A model generated the notes under the pieces. The model was not told where the DNA came from, did no database searches, and saw only the letters and a list, made by a program, of their open reading frames with translations. A stretch of DNA of 64,000 nt from Hoyosella sp. YIM 151337 (GTDB lineage: Bacteria > Actinomycetota > Actinomycetes > Mycobacteriales > Mycobacteriaceae): positions 29,340 to 93,339 of the forward strand of contig NZ_JAPEIQ010000001.1 in NCBI RefSeq assembly GCF_026041215.1. The letters are read 5' to 3'. The position numbers and the translations under genes are program-made. Positions 26,992-35,439 of the stretch are shown one piece after another (within the stretch, counting starts at the first letter, position 1; the number at the start of each line of letters is the position of its first letter).

Positions 26992-27363
26992 CTAGCTGCG
27001 GTCGAAAGCTCGAAGATAACCGGCGAACGAGTGACGCTCGGACAGATCGTCAGGAGCGGACAAGCGCCACGCTTCATAGACCAGCTCGCTCAGTTCGCGG
27101 CTATCGATTCCTTCGAGGTAGACGACGACCCACCCGAATCCTCCAGCGGTGAACTGCACTTCGAAGACGTCAGGACGTTCCGCGACGAGAGCCGCCTGCT
27201 CGATCAACGTCTGTTTGAGTCCCACGGTTTGCGTGCGCGGCCAGTAATAGCCGAATCGGCGGCCGCGCACGCTGAAAGCTGAGTAGTCGCGGGCATTGGC
27301 TTTCTCGACGTCGACCAGCGCTTCGATCATCCGGAAAAACTGTGTGTCCGCAACACTCATCAA
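26992..27363 (-). CDS. MmcQ/YjbR family protein
   Basis: A 123-residue protein of the YjbR (CyaY-like fold) family: RRFGYYWPRTQTVGLKQTLIEQ in the middle and VYEAWRLSAPDDL at the end are typical. The family is often called DNA-binding, but its role is not established. ATG 27360, the next codon, is an equally good start. It may be co-transcribed with the broken HTH gene. Confidence 0.82.
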   Translation of the reverse strand: MMSVADTQFFRMIEALVDVEKANARDYSAFSVRGRRFGYYWPRTQTVGLKQTLIEQAALVAERPDVFEVQFTAGGFGWVVVYLEGIDSRELSELVYEAWRLSAPDDLSERHSFAGYLRAFDRS

Positions 27364-27393
27364 AGAATTGTCGCGCGTGTGCGGGCGAATGCG

Positions 27394-28008
27394 TCAATCG
27401 CCGACGCCGCGGGCGGCCAGGGCTTCACCTGCCGCGCGCGCATGGGCAACCGAACGGAGCACAAAGGGGACAAGAAGTGCGCGCGGGTCGTGGCCCAGCC
27501 CGCGTGCGCGGGCGGCCTCACGAGTTTCGAGCGCAATCGTCAGCAAGCCTGGAATCGCGTTGAGCATCAGGGCCATTGCAAGCCCGATGCGTTCCGGCTG
27601 CACGCCAACAGCCCGTAGTGGTGTTGCTGCCCGTATAACCGCGTCAACGATCGCGTCGGACGAAGTGGTGGCGGTGATAGTGGTCGCGAGAATGACCACG
27701 GCAAGCAGTCGGGCAGCTATCTGCACCCCATGCATCAGATCGGTTTGCCACCAGTGCAGGACAAGTACCAGCGCGCTGATGATCAGTAATGGCTGCAACG
27801 CTGCGCCGAGGCGCCGCAAGTTCATGCGGGAACTTGCGGCGAGGCCGACCGCCACGAGCAGTGCAAGCACTGCGATCGTGACACTTCGCGCAAGAACCAC
27901 CGCGGTTCCGAATACGCAGAGTCCCAATAGTTTCAGCTCAGCCGGGCTGCGGTGCAGGAGCGACCCGCCGGGCTCATACATGCCGAGCACATTCGCCTGG
28001 CCATTCAC
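27394..28008 (-). CDS. bioN: Energy-coupling factor transporter T component of the biotin importer
   Basis: A 204-residue transmembrane protein with about five helices and the cytosolic T-component motif ETREAARARGLGHDPRALL, which carries the Ala-Arg-Gly signature that docks to the ATPase. GTG 28008 overlaps the stop of bioM (GTGA), so the longer frame is ignored. With BioM and BioY it forms the actinobacterial three-part biotin uptake system. Confidence 0.9.
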   Translation of the reverse strand: MNGQANVLGMYEPGGSLLHRSPAELKLLGLCVFGTAVVLARSVTIAVLALLVAVGLAASSRMNLRRLGAALQPLLIISALVLVLHWWQTDLMHGVQIAARLLAVVILATTITATTSSDAIVDAVIRAATPLRAVGVQPERIGLAMALMLNAIPGLLTIALETREAARARGLGHDPRALLVPFVLRSVAHARAAGEALAARGVGD

Positions 28009-28694
28009 GCCGCGATCGCCTCGTAGTGGCTGACTGCTGCCGCCGGTGCACCGTCGAACACAACGTGGCCGCGCTCCATGACGAGGATGCGATCGCATCG
28101 GGCTGCGAGTGTCAGATTATGGGTTAGCAGCACGAGTTGCTGCGGTAGAGCGAACAGCGTGTCGGCGACCCGTCTCGTGTTGCGAAGGTCAAGCAGCGTG
28201 GTCGGCTCGTCCGCGACGAGCACCGTGGGATCGGTCGCCAGGACGCTCGTCAGGGCGAGAAGCTGCCGCTGGCCGCCGGAAAGGTGGTGCACGCTGACGT
28301 CGGCGTGGTGGTCGAGCCCAAACTTCGCAAGCCAGGCAATCGCAACCTCCCGTCGCTGTGCTTTCGTCAGCCGCTGCCTGCGTAATGACAGCGCGACGTC
28401 CTCAGCCGCGGTCGGCATGACGAGCTGAGTCGCTGGGTCAGTAAACAGGAAGCCCACGGATTTCCTTATCGCCCGGCCTTTCGAGCGGGTGTCGAGGCCG
28501 TCCACCCGGACTGTGCCGTGGTCGGGCAAAACAAGCCCGTTGACCAACCGTGCGAGTGTCGATTTGCCGGATCCGTTCGCTCCGATGATGGCGATGCGCG
28601 GTTCAGTCAAATCGAGTCGAGCAACTTGCAGGATCGTGCGCGCGGGGTTCCCAGCGGCGTTGACGGTTACGGCGTCTAACTCAATGCGCGCCAT
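28005..28694 (-). CDS. bioM: Energy-coupling factor ATPase of the biotin importer
   Basis: A 229-residue ABC ATPase: Walker A IGANGSGKST, signature HLSGGQRQLLAL, Walker B PTVLVADEPTTLLD and the switch His in VLLTHNLTLAA. It provides energy for biotin capture by BioY. Its start overlaps the end of bioY by 14 bases and its stop overlaps the start of bioN, so all three are translationally linked. Confidence 0.93.
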   Translation of the reverse strand: MARIELDAVTVNAAGNPARTILQVARLDLTEPRIAIIGANGSGKSTLARLVNGLVLPDHGTVRVDGLDTRSKGRAIRKSVGFLFTDPATQLVMPTAAEDVALSLRRQRLTKAQRREVAIAWLAKFGLDHHADVSVHHLSGGQRQLLALTSVLATDPTVLVADEPTTLLDLRNTRRVADTLFALPQQLVLLTHNLTLAARCDRILVMERGHVVFDGAPAAAVSHYEAIAA

Positions 28695-29322
28695 GTCTCT
28701 CCACGTGGGCCAGTTGCTTCTCTGTGCCTGCTGAACTGCGCGGCCGCTGAAGCACGTCCGGGAACGCGCGGTGCACAGCGGTAGCGACGACTGCCATCAG
28801 CACGTTCTTCAGCACGTCGCCGGGCCAGAACGGAATGTCGAAAAGGAGTGCCTGGCGAAGTGAAATATCCAGCTGCAGTGCCATGCCAGCAATGCCGAGC
28901 GTATGGATGAAGGTGAAGCTGCTCGCTAGTCCGGCGAGAAAGACCAGAACGGTTCGTCCGGCATTGTTCAATGCCTGGGGGAGGCGTTCAATCAGAAAGC
29001 CGCACATAGCGGCAGCGAAGGGAAACGCGAGGAGATAACCGATGGTGGGGCCAGCGAATACGCCCAGGCCGCCGGCGCCGCCGGAGAAAATGGGAAGCCC
29101 GGCGAATCCCGCGAGTAGGTACAGGGAAACCGCGAGGAAGCCCCTTTTGGCGCCGAGCACGGCACCGGCAAGAAGTACGGCAAACGTCTGCAGAGTGATG
29201 GGCACACCACTTGCGGTGAGTTTAAGTGCTGGCAGAACCGCGCAGACCGCGATGAGCGCGGCGAAGAAGGCGATCATCGCGAGATCGCTTGCGGCGTTCG
29301 ATTTACGCGTGTGCTTTGCCAT
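28681..29322 (-). CDS. bioY: Biotin-specific S component
   Basis: A 213-residue membrane protein with six helices. The BioY signature is visible as LTASGVPITLQTFAVLLAGAVLG followed by LYLLAGFAGLPIF and GPTIGYLLAFP (three segments of the binding site). It is the first gene of bioYMN. Two BioQ-type boxes lie 26-53 bases upstream. Confidence 0.94.
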   Translation of the reverse strand: MAKHTRKSNAASDLAMIAFFAALIAVCAVLPALKLTASGVPITLQTFAVLLAGAVLGAKRGFLAVSLYLLAGFAGLPIFSGGAGGLGVFAGPTIGYLLAFPFAAAMCGFLIERLPQALNNAGRTVLVFLAGLASSFTFIHTLGIAGMALQLDISLRQALLFDIPFWPGDVLKNVLMAVVATAVHRAFPDVLQRPRSSAGTEKQLAHVERHGAH

Positions 29323-29347
29323 GTGTGTCCATTCCTGACGGCAAACC

Positions 29348-29375
29348 TGAACGGTGTTCACCTGAACAGCGTTCA
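29348..29375. promoter_or_regulatory. Two BioQ-type operator boxes
   Basis: TGAACGGTGTTCA at 29348-29360 and TGAACAGCGTTCA at 29363-29375: two copies of the palindrome TGAAC-N3-GTTCA, 15 bases apart, between the divergent bioY and bioQ starts. The BioQ consensus known from corynebacteria and mycobacteria is TGAAC-N3-GTTAC-like, which these match closely. Confidence 0.88.
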
Positions 29376-29397
29376 CGTTAGCGGATAGACTGCTGAT

Positions 29398-29880
29398 GTG
29401 GCCAATTCGCTCGACGACGTTCTGAACGGCGCATTGCGCGTCCTGGACAAGTACGGCATGGAGTTCTTCTCGATGCGGCGCGTCGCGAGCGAACTCGACG
29501 TGCAGCCCAGCGCGCTGTACCACCACGTTGAGAACAAGCAGACCCTGATCACGCTGATGGCTGGAAAGATCGTGCAGAGAGTGATCGCCGAGGCAGATCT
29601 CGCTGCGGTGGCACACCAGCTGCGCGCGGCGATGCTCGCTGTGCGTGACGGTGCGGAGGTCGTCGCGACCGCGACTGCGTTTCGCCTCGGGCAGTCAGAA
29701 TTGGAAGCGGCGATCGCGGAACACTCCACACCGGATATCGCGCGCACACTGCTGATCTACGTCATCGGTCACACACAGGCCACACAGCTGCACCGGCAGG
29801 CGAGCGAGTTGGGGCTAATACCGCTCGATGCCGACCTTGACGATTCCTTCGACCGGGGACTGCGCATCATCCTTAACTGA
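29398..29880 (+). CDS. bioQ: TetR-type biotin regulator BioQ
   Basis: A 160-residue TetR-like repressor, short as is usual for BioQ. The helix-turn-helix region is RRVASELDVQPSALYHHVENKQTLITLM. It starts with GTG 29398 and is divergent from bioYMN with two operator boxes between them, so it should repress the importer when biotin is plentiful, sensing biotin indirectly through the biotin ligase state in known systems. The last eight bases overlap the convergent SDR gene. Confidence 0.88.
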   Translation: MANSLDDVLNGALRVLDKYGMEFFSMRRVASELDVQPSALYHHVENKQTLITLMAGKIVQRVIAEADLAAVAHQLRAAMLAVRDGAEVVATATAFRLGQSELEAAIAEHSTPDIARTLLIYVIGHTQATQLHRQASELGLIPLDADLDDSFDRGLRIILN

Positions 29881-30694
29881 ACGCGTCTCGTTTGAAGCCG
29901 CCTTCAGTGTCGATAACCTGGCCCACCACCCATCGGCCTTCATCAGACACGAGCCAAGCGATGAGGCGCGCTGGATCGTCGGGAACACCCGCGCGGCCCC
30001 GCGGAAACGCGGCGTGCACGGCGTGGACCACATCCATACTGCGATCTGATGAACCTCCCGACAGGTAGCCGGTATCGACTGGGCCCGGATTGACGGTATT
30101 CAACACAATTCCGCGTTCGATGAGTTCGGCCGCGACGGTCTTCGTCATACCGGCGAGCACCGCCTTGGCCGATGCGTACGCGATCTCTTCCCGCATCGGC
30201 CCAAGGTGCTGCCCAGAGGTCATCCAGATGACGCGGCCGCGATCGGCCACTGTTGCTCCGCGCGCGTCGAATTGCTGCGCGAAAGCCTGAGTCAACATGA
30301 GGACGGAGCGCGCGTCGACGGTCCAATGCGCGTCGAGCATCGCCGCGTCGATGTCGAAGAGCGAACCATCGCCGCCGCTGCGTGCGTGATTCGCGACAAC
30401 GATGTCCACATGACCGAAGGCCGCGACGGCATCCGCCATCACCTGGCGCGGCGCGTCTGGATCGCTAAAGTCGATACTGCGGTCGGCGACCCGGGGCGCC
30501 TGCGAAAGACCTGCGAGTACTGCGCTGAGATCATCGGCACCCCATGGCTGAGCCTCATCATGCGGCACCCAATGCGTGACGTATAACTGTGCGCCCATCG
30601 CGGCGAGACGCCGGGCGACAGCGAAGCCGATACCCTGGCGGCGGCTCACCCCGGTTATGAGGGCTACGCGGCCCGTGAGTTGCGTTCCCGACAT
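29873..30694 (-). CDS. Short-chain dehydrogenase/reductase
   Basis: A 273-residue SDR. The cofactor motif reads VALITGVSRRQGIGFAVARRLA (variant TGxxxxxGIG), NNAG-like position is VVANHARSGG, and the catalytic Tyr-Lys pair is in IAYASAKAVLAGM. The C-terminus WLVSDEGRWVVGQVIDTEGGF is typical. ATG 30694 is used; GTG 30697 precedes it directly. Substrate unknown. Confidence 0.88.
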   Translation of the reverse strand: MSGTQLTGRVALITGVSRRQGIGFAVARRLAAMGAQLYVTHWVPHDEAQPWGADDLSAVLAGLSQAPRVADRSIDFSDPDAPRQVMADAVAAFGHVDIVVANHARSGGDGSLFDIDAAMLDAHWTVDARSVLMLTQAFAQQFDARGATVADRGRVIWMTSGQHLGPMREEIAYASAKAVLAGMTKTVAAELIERGIVLNTVNPGPVDTGYLSGGSSDRSMDVVHAVHAAFPRGRAGVPDDPARLIAWLVSDEGRWVVGQVIDTEGGFKRDAFS

Positions 30695-30802
30695 CACCCA
30701 CCTATTCGACGTCATCGGTACTGAACGCCGCAACGCTTTTTCAGGGGGTGATCCGGGGGTTCCCGGATTGTTCCCAGTCCTGGACGAGCGCAGGCTTGAA
30801 CC

Positions 30803-31201
30803 ATGGTGATGCCAGCCTTGACTGTGACCGCGATTGGCGTACTTGCCGTCCTCGCTACGGCGTTTGTTGCGCGCGAGCATCCGAGCGCGCGAGGTGTTGT
30901 GTACGCGCTGGCGGGCGCGTGGGCTGGATTCGTGATGGGCGGGCTTGCCGGACTAGTGGCAGACATTGTTACCGGCGGGGGAATGAGCCTCGCTATCATG
31001 GGCCACTCAGTTGCGGTAGTCGGAGCTGTGATCGGCAGCCACATCGGCAACTTGCGAGTGACGTCGCAAATAGCCGAAAGCTTGAGGTCACTCCCCGTCA
31101 GGGATACGCCGGAATTTCGCATGCAGCGACCGAATGATGCCGGTCAGCTCCGGAGCCGGGCCGGCCACGGGAATGTCGGGCGCGACAGCATTGATTGGTA
31201 G
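30803..31201 (+). CDS. Small membrane protein of unknown function
   Basis: A 132-residue frame with a hydrophobic N-terminal half: likely helices at residues 4-22, 33-55 and 62-80 (GVVYALAGAWAGFVMGGLAG, AIMGHSVAVVGAVIGSHIG). The last 38 residues lie entirely antisense to the deaminase gene and look random, so the functional protein may be only the membrane part. ATG 30803 and ATG 30809 are both possible starts. No family recognised. Confidence 0.5.
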   Translation: MVMPALTVTAIGVLAVLATAFVAREHPSARGVVYALAGAWAGFVMGGLAGLVADIVTGGGMSLAIMGHSVAVVGAVIGSHIGNLRVTSQIAESLRSLPVRDTPEFRMQRPNDAGQLRSRAGHGNVGRDSIDW

Positions 31202-31600
31202 TGGCGCAACCGGACCTTTCGGGCACTGCCACTCATCTAGCCAGGTGAGAAGCTGCGCAGTACTTGCGGCGTAGACGATCTTTCCGAGCCCCACCCACGC
31301 ATGCGCGGCGCTGCACATCGGGCAATGCTCGCCAGAGGTGTAGACAACCGCTGTGCTGCGGTGTGCGGAAGGCAGATTAGCCGCTGCCCATTTGGCGATC
31401 TCGAATTCCGGGTGCCGTGTGTTGTCACCATCTTTGACCCGGTTGCGGTCCTCGAATAGCACGGCGCCCTCGGCGCTGACGAGAATCGAGCCGAAGGGCT
31501 CGTCGCCGTCTGCGAGGGCTTCGGCCGCGAGCTCCACGCACCGCCTCAGAAACGCGCGGTCACGAGTGGATAATTGAGGCGGCGAATCCCACCGAGTCAT
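31088..31600 (-). CDS. Nucleoside/guanine deaminase-like protein
   Basis: A 170-residue zinc deaminase of the cytidine deaminase superfamily. The zinc and proton-shuttle motif is HPEFEIAKWAA and the two Cys ligands are in SGEHCPMCSAAHAW. PFGSILVSAEG near the N-terminus resembles guanine deaminase and TadA-like proteins. Acts in nucleobase salvage or detoxification; the exact base is not known. It is divergent from the MFS gene 18 bases away, which may carry a related compound. Confidence 0.88.
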   Translation of the reverse strand: MTRWDSPPQLSTRDRAFLRRCVELAAEALADGDEPFGSILVSAEGAVLFEDRNRVKDGDNTRHPEFEIAKWAAANLPSAHRSTAVVYTSGEHCPMCSAAHAWVGLGKIVYAASTAQLLTWLDEWQCPKGPVAPLPINAVAPDIPVAGPAPELTGIIRSLHAKFRRIPDGE

Positions 31601-31617
31601 TCCGTCATCCTATCATT

Positions 31618-32853
31618 GTGGTATACCGTCGACAGGTGGATTTCGACGGCGTTAACGTGCGTCGGGGTACGGCTGTCTGGACTGCACCCGGAATGCCCGC
31701 CCTGCTGGGGATGACGGCGCTGGGGTTCAGCGGCCACGCGGTATTGTTTCCGACCGTTCCGCTCTGGGTCGTGGATAGCGGGGGAGACCCAGCGTCAGCC
31801 GGCGCGGTCAACGCAGTTCTCATGCTGTGCACCGTCCTCATGCAATTGTTCGTCCCACTGGCGCTGCGGCGGATCGGATGGAATGCAACGCTTACGGCCG
31901 GGATGATCCTATTGGGGTTGCCCTCGCTGCTGCACCTGCTGCCAATCCACATTGGGGGTGCGCTCGCACTAGCGATACCGCGCGGATTCGGCTTCGGAAT
32001 TCTAACGGTGTGCGGCGCCGCGGCGGTTGCATCTTTAGTCAATCCCGCCCGGCTAGGCAGGGCGATCGGAGCATATGGCCTGGCGATCGCGGGGCCACAT
32101 GCCTTACTTCTGCCTGTGGCGCCGTGGCTCGCGCAGAATGCGGGATTTGCGCTTGTTTTCGTCATCGGCGCAGGTCCGCTGATCGCTGTGTTATTCACGC
32201 GTGGGGTCGCACGGCATCTCGCGCGTCCGGGGACCCGTGTCCGCTCAACTCCGCGCACTGTTCATTCGCTGCAGCGGGCACGAGCGGTGCGGCCGCTAGT
32301 GCCGCCTATGCTCATTCTCCTCGCAGTGACAGCAGCCGGCGGCGCACTGCTGACGTTTGCGCCCCAAATGATGCCCGAGCCGGGGCTGGTGTTCGCTGGT
32401 TTGCTTACGTTCACAGTGATTGCCGCGGTGAGCCGCTGGCTCGCTGGCTCATTCGCGGATCGGTACGGAACACGACCGTTCGTCGCGCCGGCGATATGTG
32501 TGACGGCTGCAGGAGTGCTGCTCATCGCGTGGGCCATTGGGCAGGCAGAGCATTCACACTCCGCGGCGCTGATTTTCGGGATGGCAGCTGTTGGTGTTGC
32601 TTACGGCGCCTTGCAGAACTTCACGCTCGTCGACTCCTTCGCCGCTGTCGGCCGCGACAAGCACGCCACTGCCAGCGCTGTGTGGAACATCGGATTCGAT
32701 GCCGGAACCGGGGCAGGAGCCATGGTCATCGGAGCTATCGCGACACAAACTGGCTTCTCCACCGCGTTGCTTGCGGCAGCTGTGCTGTCCGTTCTCACGC
32801 TCCCACTGGCGGCCTGTGTCGGTCGTCACTACGGGCAGAACGGTGGGACGTAG
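31618..32853 (+). CDS. MFS transporter
   Basis: A 411-residue major facilitator with about twelve helices; the second half begins near RAVRPLVPPMLILLAVTAAGG. The loop RWLAGSFADRYGTRPFV is the MFS motif (G-x-x-x-D-R-x-G-x-R) between helices 8 and 9 (a copy of motif A). The start is uncertain: GTG 31618, or GTG 31636 (VDFDGV). Substrate unknown; drug export or nucleobase transport are both plausible. Confidence 0.85.
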   Translation: MVYRRQVDFDGVNVRRGTAVWTAPGMPALLGMTALGFSGHAVLFPTVPLWVVDSGGDPASAGAVNAVLMLCTVLMQLFVPLALRRIGWNATLTAGMILLGLPSLLHLLPIHIGGALALAIPRGFGFGILTVCGAAAVASLVNPARLGRAIGAYGLAIAGPHALLLPVAPWLAQNAGFALVFVIGAGPLIAVLFTRGVARHLARPGTRVRSTPRTVHSLQRARAVRPLVPPMLILLAVTAAGGALLTFAPQMMPEPGLVFAGLLTFTVIAAVSRWLAGSFADRYGTRPFVAPAICVTAAGVLLIAWAIGQAEHSHSAALIFGMAAVGVAYGALQNFTLVDSFAAVGRDKHATASAVWNIGFDAGTGAGAMVIGAIATQTGFSTALLAAAVLSVLTLPLAACVGRHYGQNGGT

Positions 32854-32913
32854 TAGGGTGAGCGTGGGCCTGCCAGAGCGATTCTCAGGCCGCCCTCACA
32901 GGTGAGATCCTCC

Positions 32914-32940
32914 CGCGTGGCACGTTTTCCGCGCCACGCG
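32914..32940. terminator. Hairpin after the MFS gene
   Basis: CGCGTGGC at 32914-32921 pairs with GCCACGCG at 32933-32940 around an eleven-base loop that contains TTTT. It lies between the MFS stop and the next ribosome binding site, so it may end the MFS transcript. Confidence 0.5.
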
Positions 32941-33009
32941 CGGACAGGCATCGACGCCCGATCGAGATCACCCGCGGGTCGCTGCGCGTCCCGCTCATTT
33001 GGAGGGCTC

Positions 33010-33813
33010 ATGACTCAGTCGCACACCCTAGACGAGCAAAGCATCGGGCACGCGTCAGGTGCTCCACCAACGACCACCGCCGTTTTCGTTGACCTTGACG
33101 GCACGCTGATACCCGGTTCTGTCAACATCCCGCTGGCGATTGGCGCGTTCAGAGCTGGTCTCGTCCCGTATCGTGATCTCGCAGTCGATCTCCTCCGCAA
33201 TGCTTCTTTCATCTTGTCCGGCGCTAGTGACGAACGGGCAGCGCAGGTGCGCGAACGGATTCTCCGGGCGGCCGCTGGCTTTCCGGCTGCTCGGCTCGAA
33301 TCGATCGCTGACTCCTTCGTGGGGAAGCTCGCGCAGACCATTCGCCCGCAAATGCGGGCAATTCTTGATGACCACCGTGCGCGCGGCCACCACCTCATCC
33401 TGGTGTCAGCGAGTCCCACGGAAATCATCGAGCGCTTCGCGAAGGCAGCCGGGATGGATCTCGGCGTCGGTACCGAAGGGGAGCGCGACGAAAATGACTG
33501 CTACACGGGACGGCTCGCAGGCCCTTTCTGCTACCGGGAAGGGAAAGTGGAAGTGCTGCGCTATCTTTCGGACCAGCATGGTTACGACCTGTCGCGCAGC
33601 TACGCCTACACCGACTCTGCGAGCGATCTTCCGATGCTCGAAGCGGTCGGCAACCCAGTAGTGGTCAATCCGGAGCCGGGGCTGCGGAACATTGCATCCA
33701 CACGCAGCTGGGGCATCGTTCACTTTGGACGCGCACGGCGTGTGGAGCTTCCCGGCAAACCTGCAGCAAAGTTGCTGGCCACGGTGCGCGATCTCATTGT
33801 GCGGAAGTTATGA
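33010..33813 (+). CDS. HAD-IB family phosphatase (SerB-like)
   Basis: A 267-residue phosphatase. Motif I is AVFVDLDGTLIPG, motif II HLILVSASPTEIIERFA, and motif III/IV REGKVEVLRYL ... SYAYTDSASDLPMLEAVG; the last is diagnostic of the HAD-IB group that includes phosphoserine phosphatase and lipid phosphatases. GGAGGG at 33001-33006 supports ATG 33010. It overlaps the convergent exporter gene by six bases. Confidence 0.88.
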   Translation: MTQSHTLDEQSIGHASGAPPTTTAVFVDLDGTLIPGSVNIPLAIGAFRAGLVPYRDLAVDLLRNASFILSGASDERAAQVRERILRAAAGFPAARLESIADSFVGKLAQTIRPQMRAILDDHRARGHHLILVSASPTEIIERFAKAAGMDLGVGTEGERDENDCYTGRLAGPFCYREGKVEVLRYLSDQHGYDLSRSYAYTDSASDLPMLEAVGNPVVVNPEPGLRNIASTRSWGIVHFGRARRVELPGKPAAKLLATVRDLIVRKL

Positions 33814-34728
33814 AGTCGGCGAGCTCGCTATGCTCATCTCGCGATAGCGGGGGCCTCCGTGTGCGCCTGCCGGCCCGGTAGCGCGCCGTCTGTGCCGTCT
33901 GTGGCGCTGTGCAGCTGCCCCGGCGATGACGACTAAGACAATGCCCGCAAGCTGGTACGCCGACGGCTCCTGCTGCAGCACGAGCAGTCCGAGTAGCAGC
34001 CCAATTGCCGGTTCGACCGCCATAAGAGTGCCGAACGCGGCTGGGGTCATTCGGCGCAGGGCGAGAAGCTCGAGTGCGAACGGCAGCACTGGCAGCAACA
34101 ACGCCAATCCGGCGGCCGCAAGGAGGACTTCCGGCGTGATCGCGCCAGACGCTTGCGGAATGCCGACTATCGCCGCGGTGACGGCGGCCACCGGGATCGT
34201 GACTGAAAGTGCACCAATTCCTGTGAAACGGTCGCCGATGCGCTGGGTTAGCAGAATGTAGACGGCTAGCCCGAGCGCCGAGATCGAAGCGAATCCCACG
34301 CCCGCAACGTTGATGTCACCATGCCACGGTTCAGTCAGCAGAACGACGCCCGTCAAAGCAAGCAACGGCCACGCGAGCGCACGGACGCTGTGGCTGCGGA
34401 GGGCCGCGACCGTCAGGGGGCCGAGGAACTCGATCGCGACAGCCGTGCCCAGCGGGATGCGGTCGATTGCCGCCAGGAAAGACATGGTTATCACCCCGAT
34501 AGTCACGCCTAATGCCAGGAGTGGCAGGACGTCCCGACGGCGGATCATGCGAATCGGGGGCCGGGCGATAAGCAGAGAAATCAGCGCGCCGAAACTCAAT
34601 CTGAGCCAAGCGGTTCCGGCCGGGCCGACCGACGATACTAGCTCTGCCGAGAGTGCCGTGCCCAGCTGAACAGACAGCATCGCCGTGACGGCCAGGCTCC
34701 AGGGTGGCAGGACGGCGCGGTCAGCCAT
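33808..34728 (-). CDS. EamA/RhtA-type exporter (DMT superfamily)
   Basis: A 306-residue membrane protein with ten helices in two EamA repeats, typical of amino acid and metabolite exporters (PPIRMIRRRDVLPLLALG and MTPAAFGTLMAVEPAIGLLLG are the family blocks). The C-terminus is basic and cytoplasmic. The start overlaps the end of the XRE-cupin regulator by eight bases, so the regulator probably controls this exporter. Confidence 0.88.
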   Translation of the reverse strand: MADRAVLPPWSLAVTAMLSVQLGTALSAELVSSVGPAGTAWLRLSFGALISLLIARPPIRMIRRRDVLPLLALGVTIGVITMSFLAAIDRIPLGTAVAIEFLGPLTVAALRSHSVRALAWPLLALTGVVLLTEPWHGDINVAGVGFASISALGLAVYILLTQRIGDRFTGIGALSVTIPVAAVTAAIVGIPQASGAITPEVLLAAAGLALLLPVLPFALELLALRRMTPAAFGTLMAVEPAIGLLLGLLVLQQEPSAYQLAGIVLVVIAGAAAQRHRRHRRRATGPAGAHGGPRYREMSIASSPTS

Positions 34729-35326
34729 GGAGACCTCCAGGCGGGCGTGCGGCGCCCGCGTCCGGGTCAAACACCGCGAGGGAGTATCTTGCTGCTTGCG
34801 GACCCGGATTCGAGTATGTGTGTGCGACGTCGCCGGGGTAGGCGACTGCGTCACCTGTTTCGAGGACGACAGTTGCACCGCCGACTTCGAGTGTGATCGA
34901 CCCTTCCTGGACCTGGAGCAGCTCCTTCGTGCCAGCCGCGTGCGCCTCGCTGAGATGACTGTCGCCTGGACTCAGGTGCCAATCCCACAGTTCGACCACA
35001 CCAGGTGGCCCGGTCGCGGCCACCAGCACGCCGCGGCCGCCAGCTTCGCTGCGCCACAATTCGGCTCCCGTGCCACACCTGGTGATCTTCACCGGCTTGG
35101 ATTGCGGGGGCTCGACCAGCGCGGGCAATCCGATGCCGAGCGCATCACTGATACGCAGGAGAGTGCCAACGCTTGGGTTCACGGCGCCCTGCTCGACGTT
35201 GACGATCATGCGTCGGCTCACCTCCGCCGCTTCAGCCAATTGGTCGAGCGTCCAGCCGCGAGACTGACGCTCTAGCCGAACGCGGGCGCCAATCGCTTGC
35301 GCCAGTCGAGCTGCACCCTCATCCAT
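34721..35326 (-). CDS. XRE-type regulator with cupin domain
   Basis: A 201-residue protein: HTH_3 domain at about residues 5-65 (RGWTLDQLAEAAEVSRRMIV ... NPSVGTLLRISDALG), then a small cupin barrel (HAAGTKELLQVQEGSI ... GDAVAYPGDVAHTYSNPG). Such regulators sense small molecules through the cupin. ATG 35326 is used; upstream of it are three copies of AGTGCAT/ATGCACT, probably its own operator. Its gene is translationally coupled to the exporter gene. Confidence 0.9.
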   Translation of the reverse strand: MDEGAARLAQAIGARVRLERQSRGWTLDQLAEAAEVSRRMIVNVEQGAVNPSVGTLLRISDALGIGLPALVEPPQSKPVKITRCGTGAELWRSEAGGRGVLVAATGPPGVVELWDWHLSPGDSHLSEAHAAGTKELLQVQEGSITLEVGGATVVLETGDAVAYPGDVAHTYSNPGPQAARYSLAVFDPDAGAARPPGGLHG

Positions 35327-35328
35327 GC

Positions 35329-35356
35329 AGTGCATGATAATGCACTTTGAGTGCAT
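35329..35356. promoter_or_regulatory. AGTGCAT repeats, probable XRE operator
   Basis: AGTGCAT (35329-35335) and ATGCACT (35340-35346) form a perfect inverted repeat with a four-base spacer; a third AGTGCAT stands at 35350-35356, 21 bases (two helical turns) from the first. The group covers the region just upstream of the XRE-cupin start. Confidence 0.75.
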
Positions 35357-35439
35357 TCATACAACGCTCGATGGTGCCGACCGCGCGGTTCGCGAGGCAT
35401 CCCGGCCAACTGGCGCGGGCGTCGGTATTGTCAACGGTC

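Noticed and set aside
31827..32861. Open frame of 344 codons overlapping the MFS gene
   Set aside because: It is rich in Arg, Cys and His with no hydrophobic pattern; the MFS frame is clearly the coding one.
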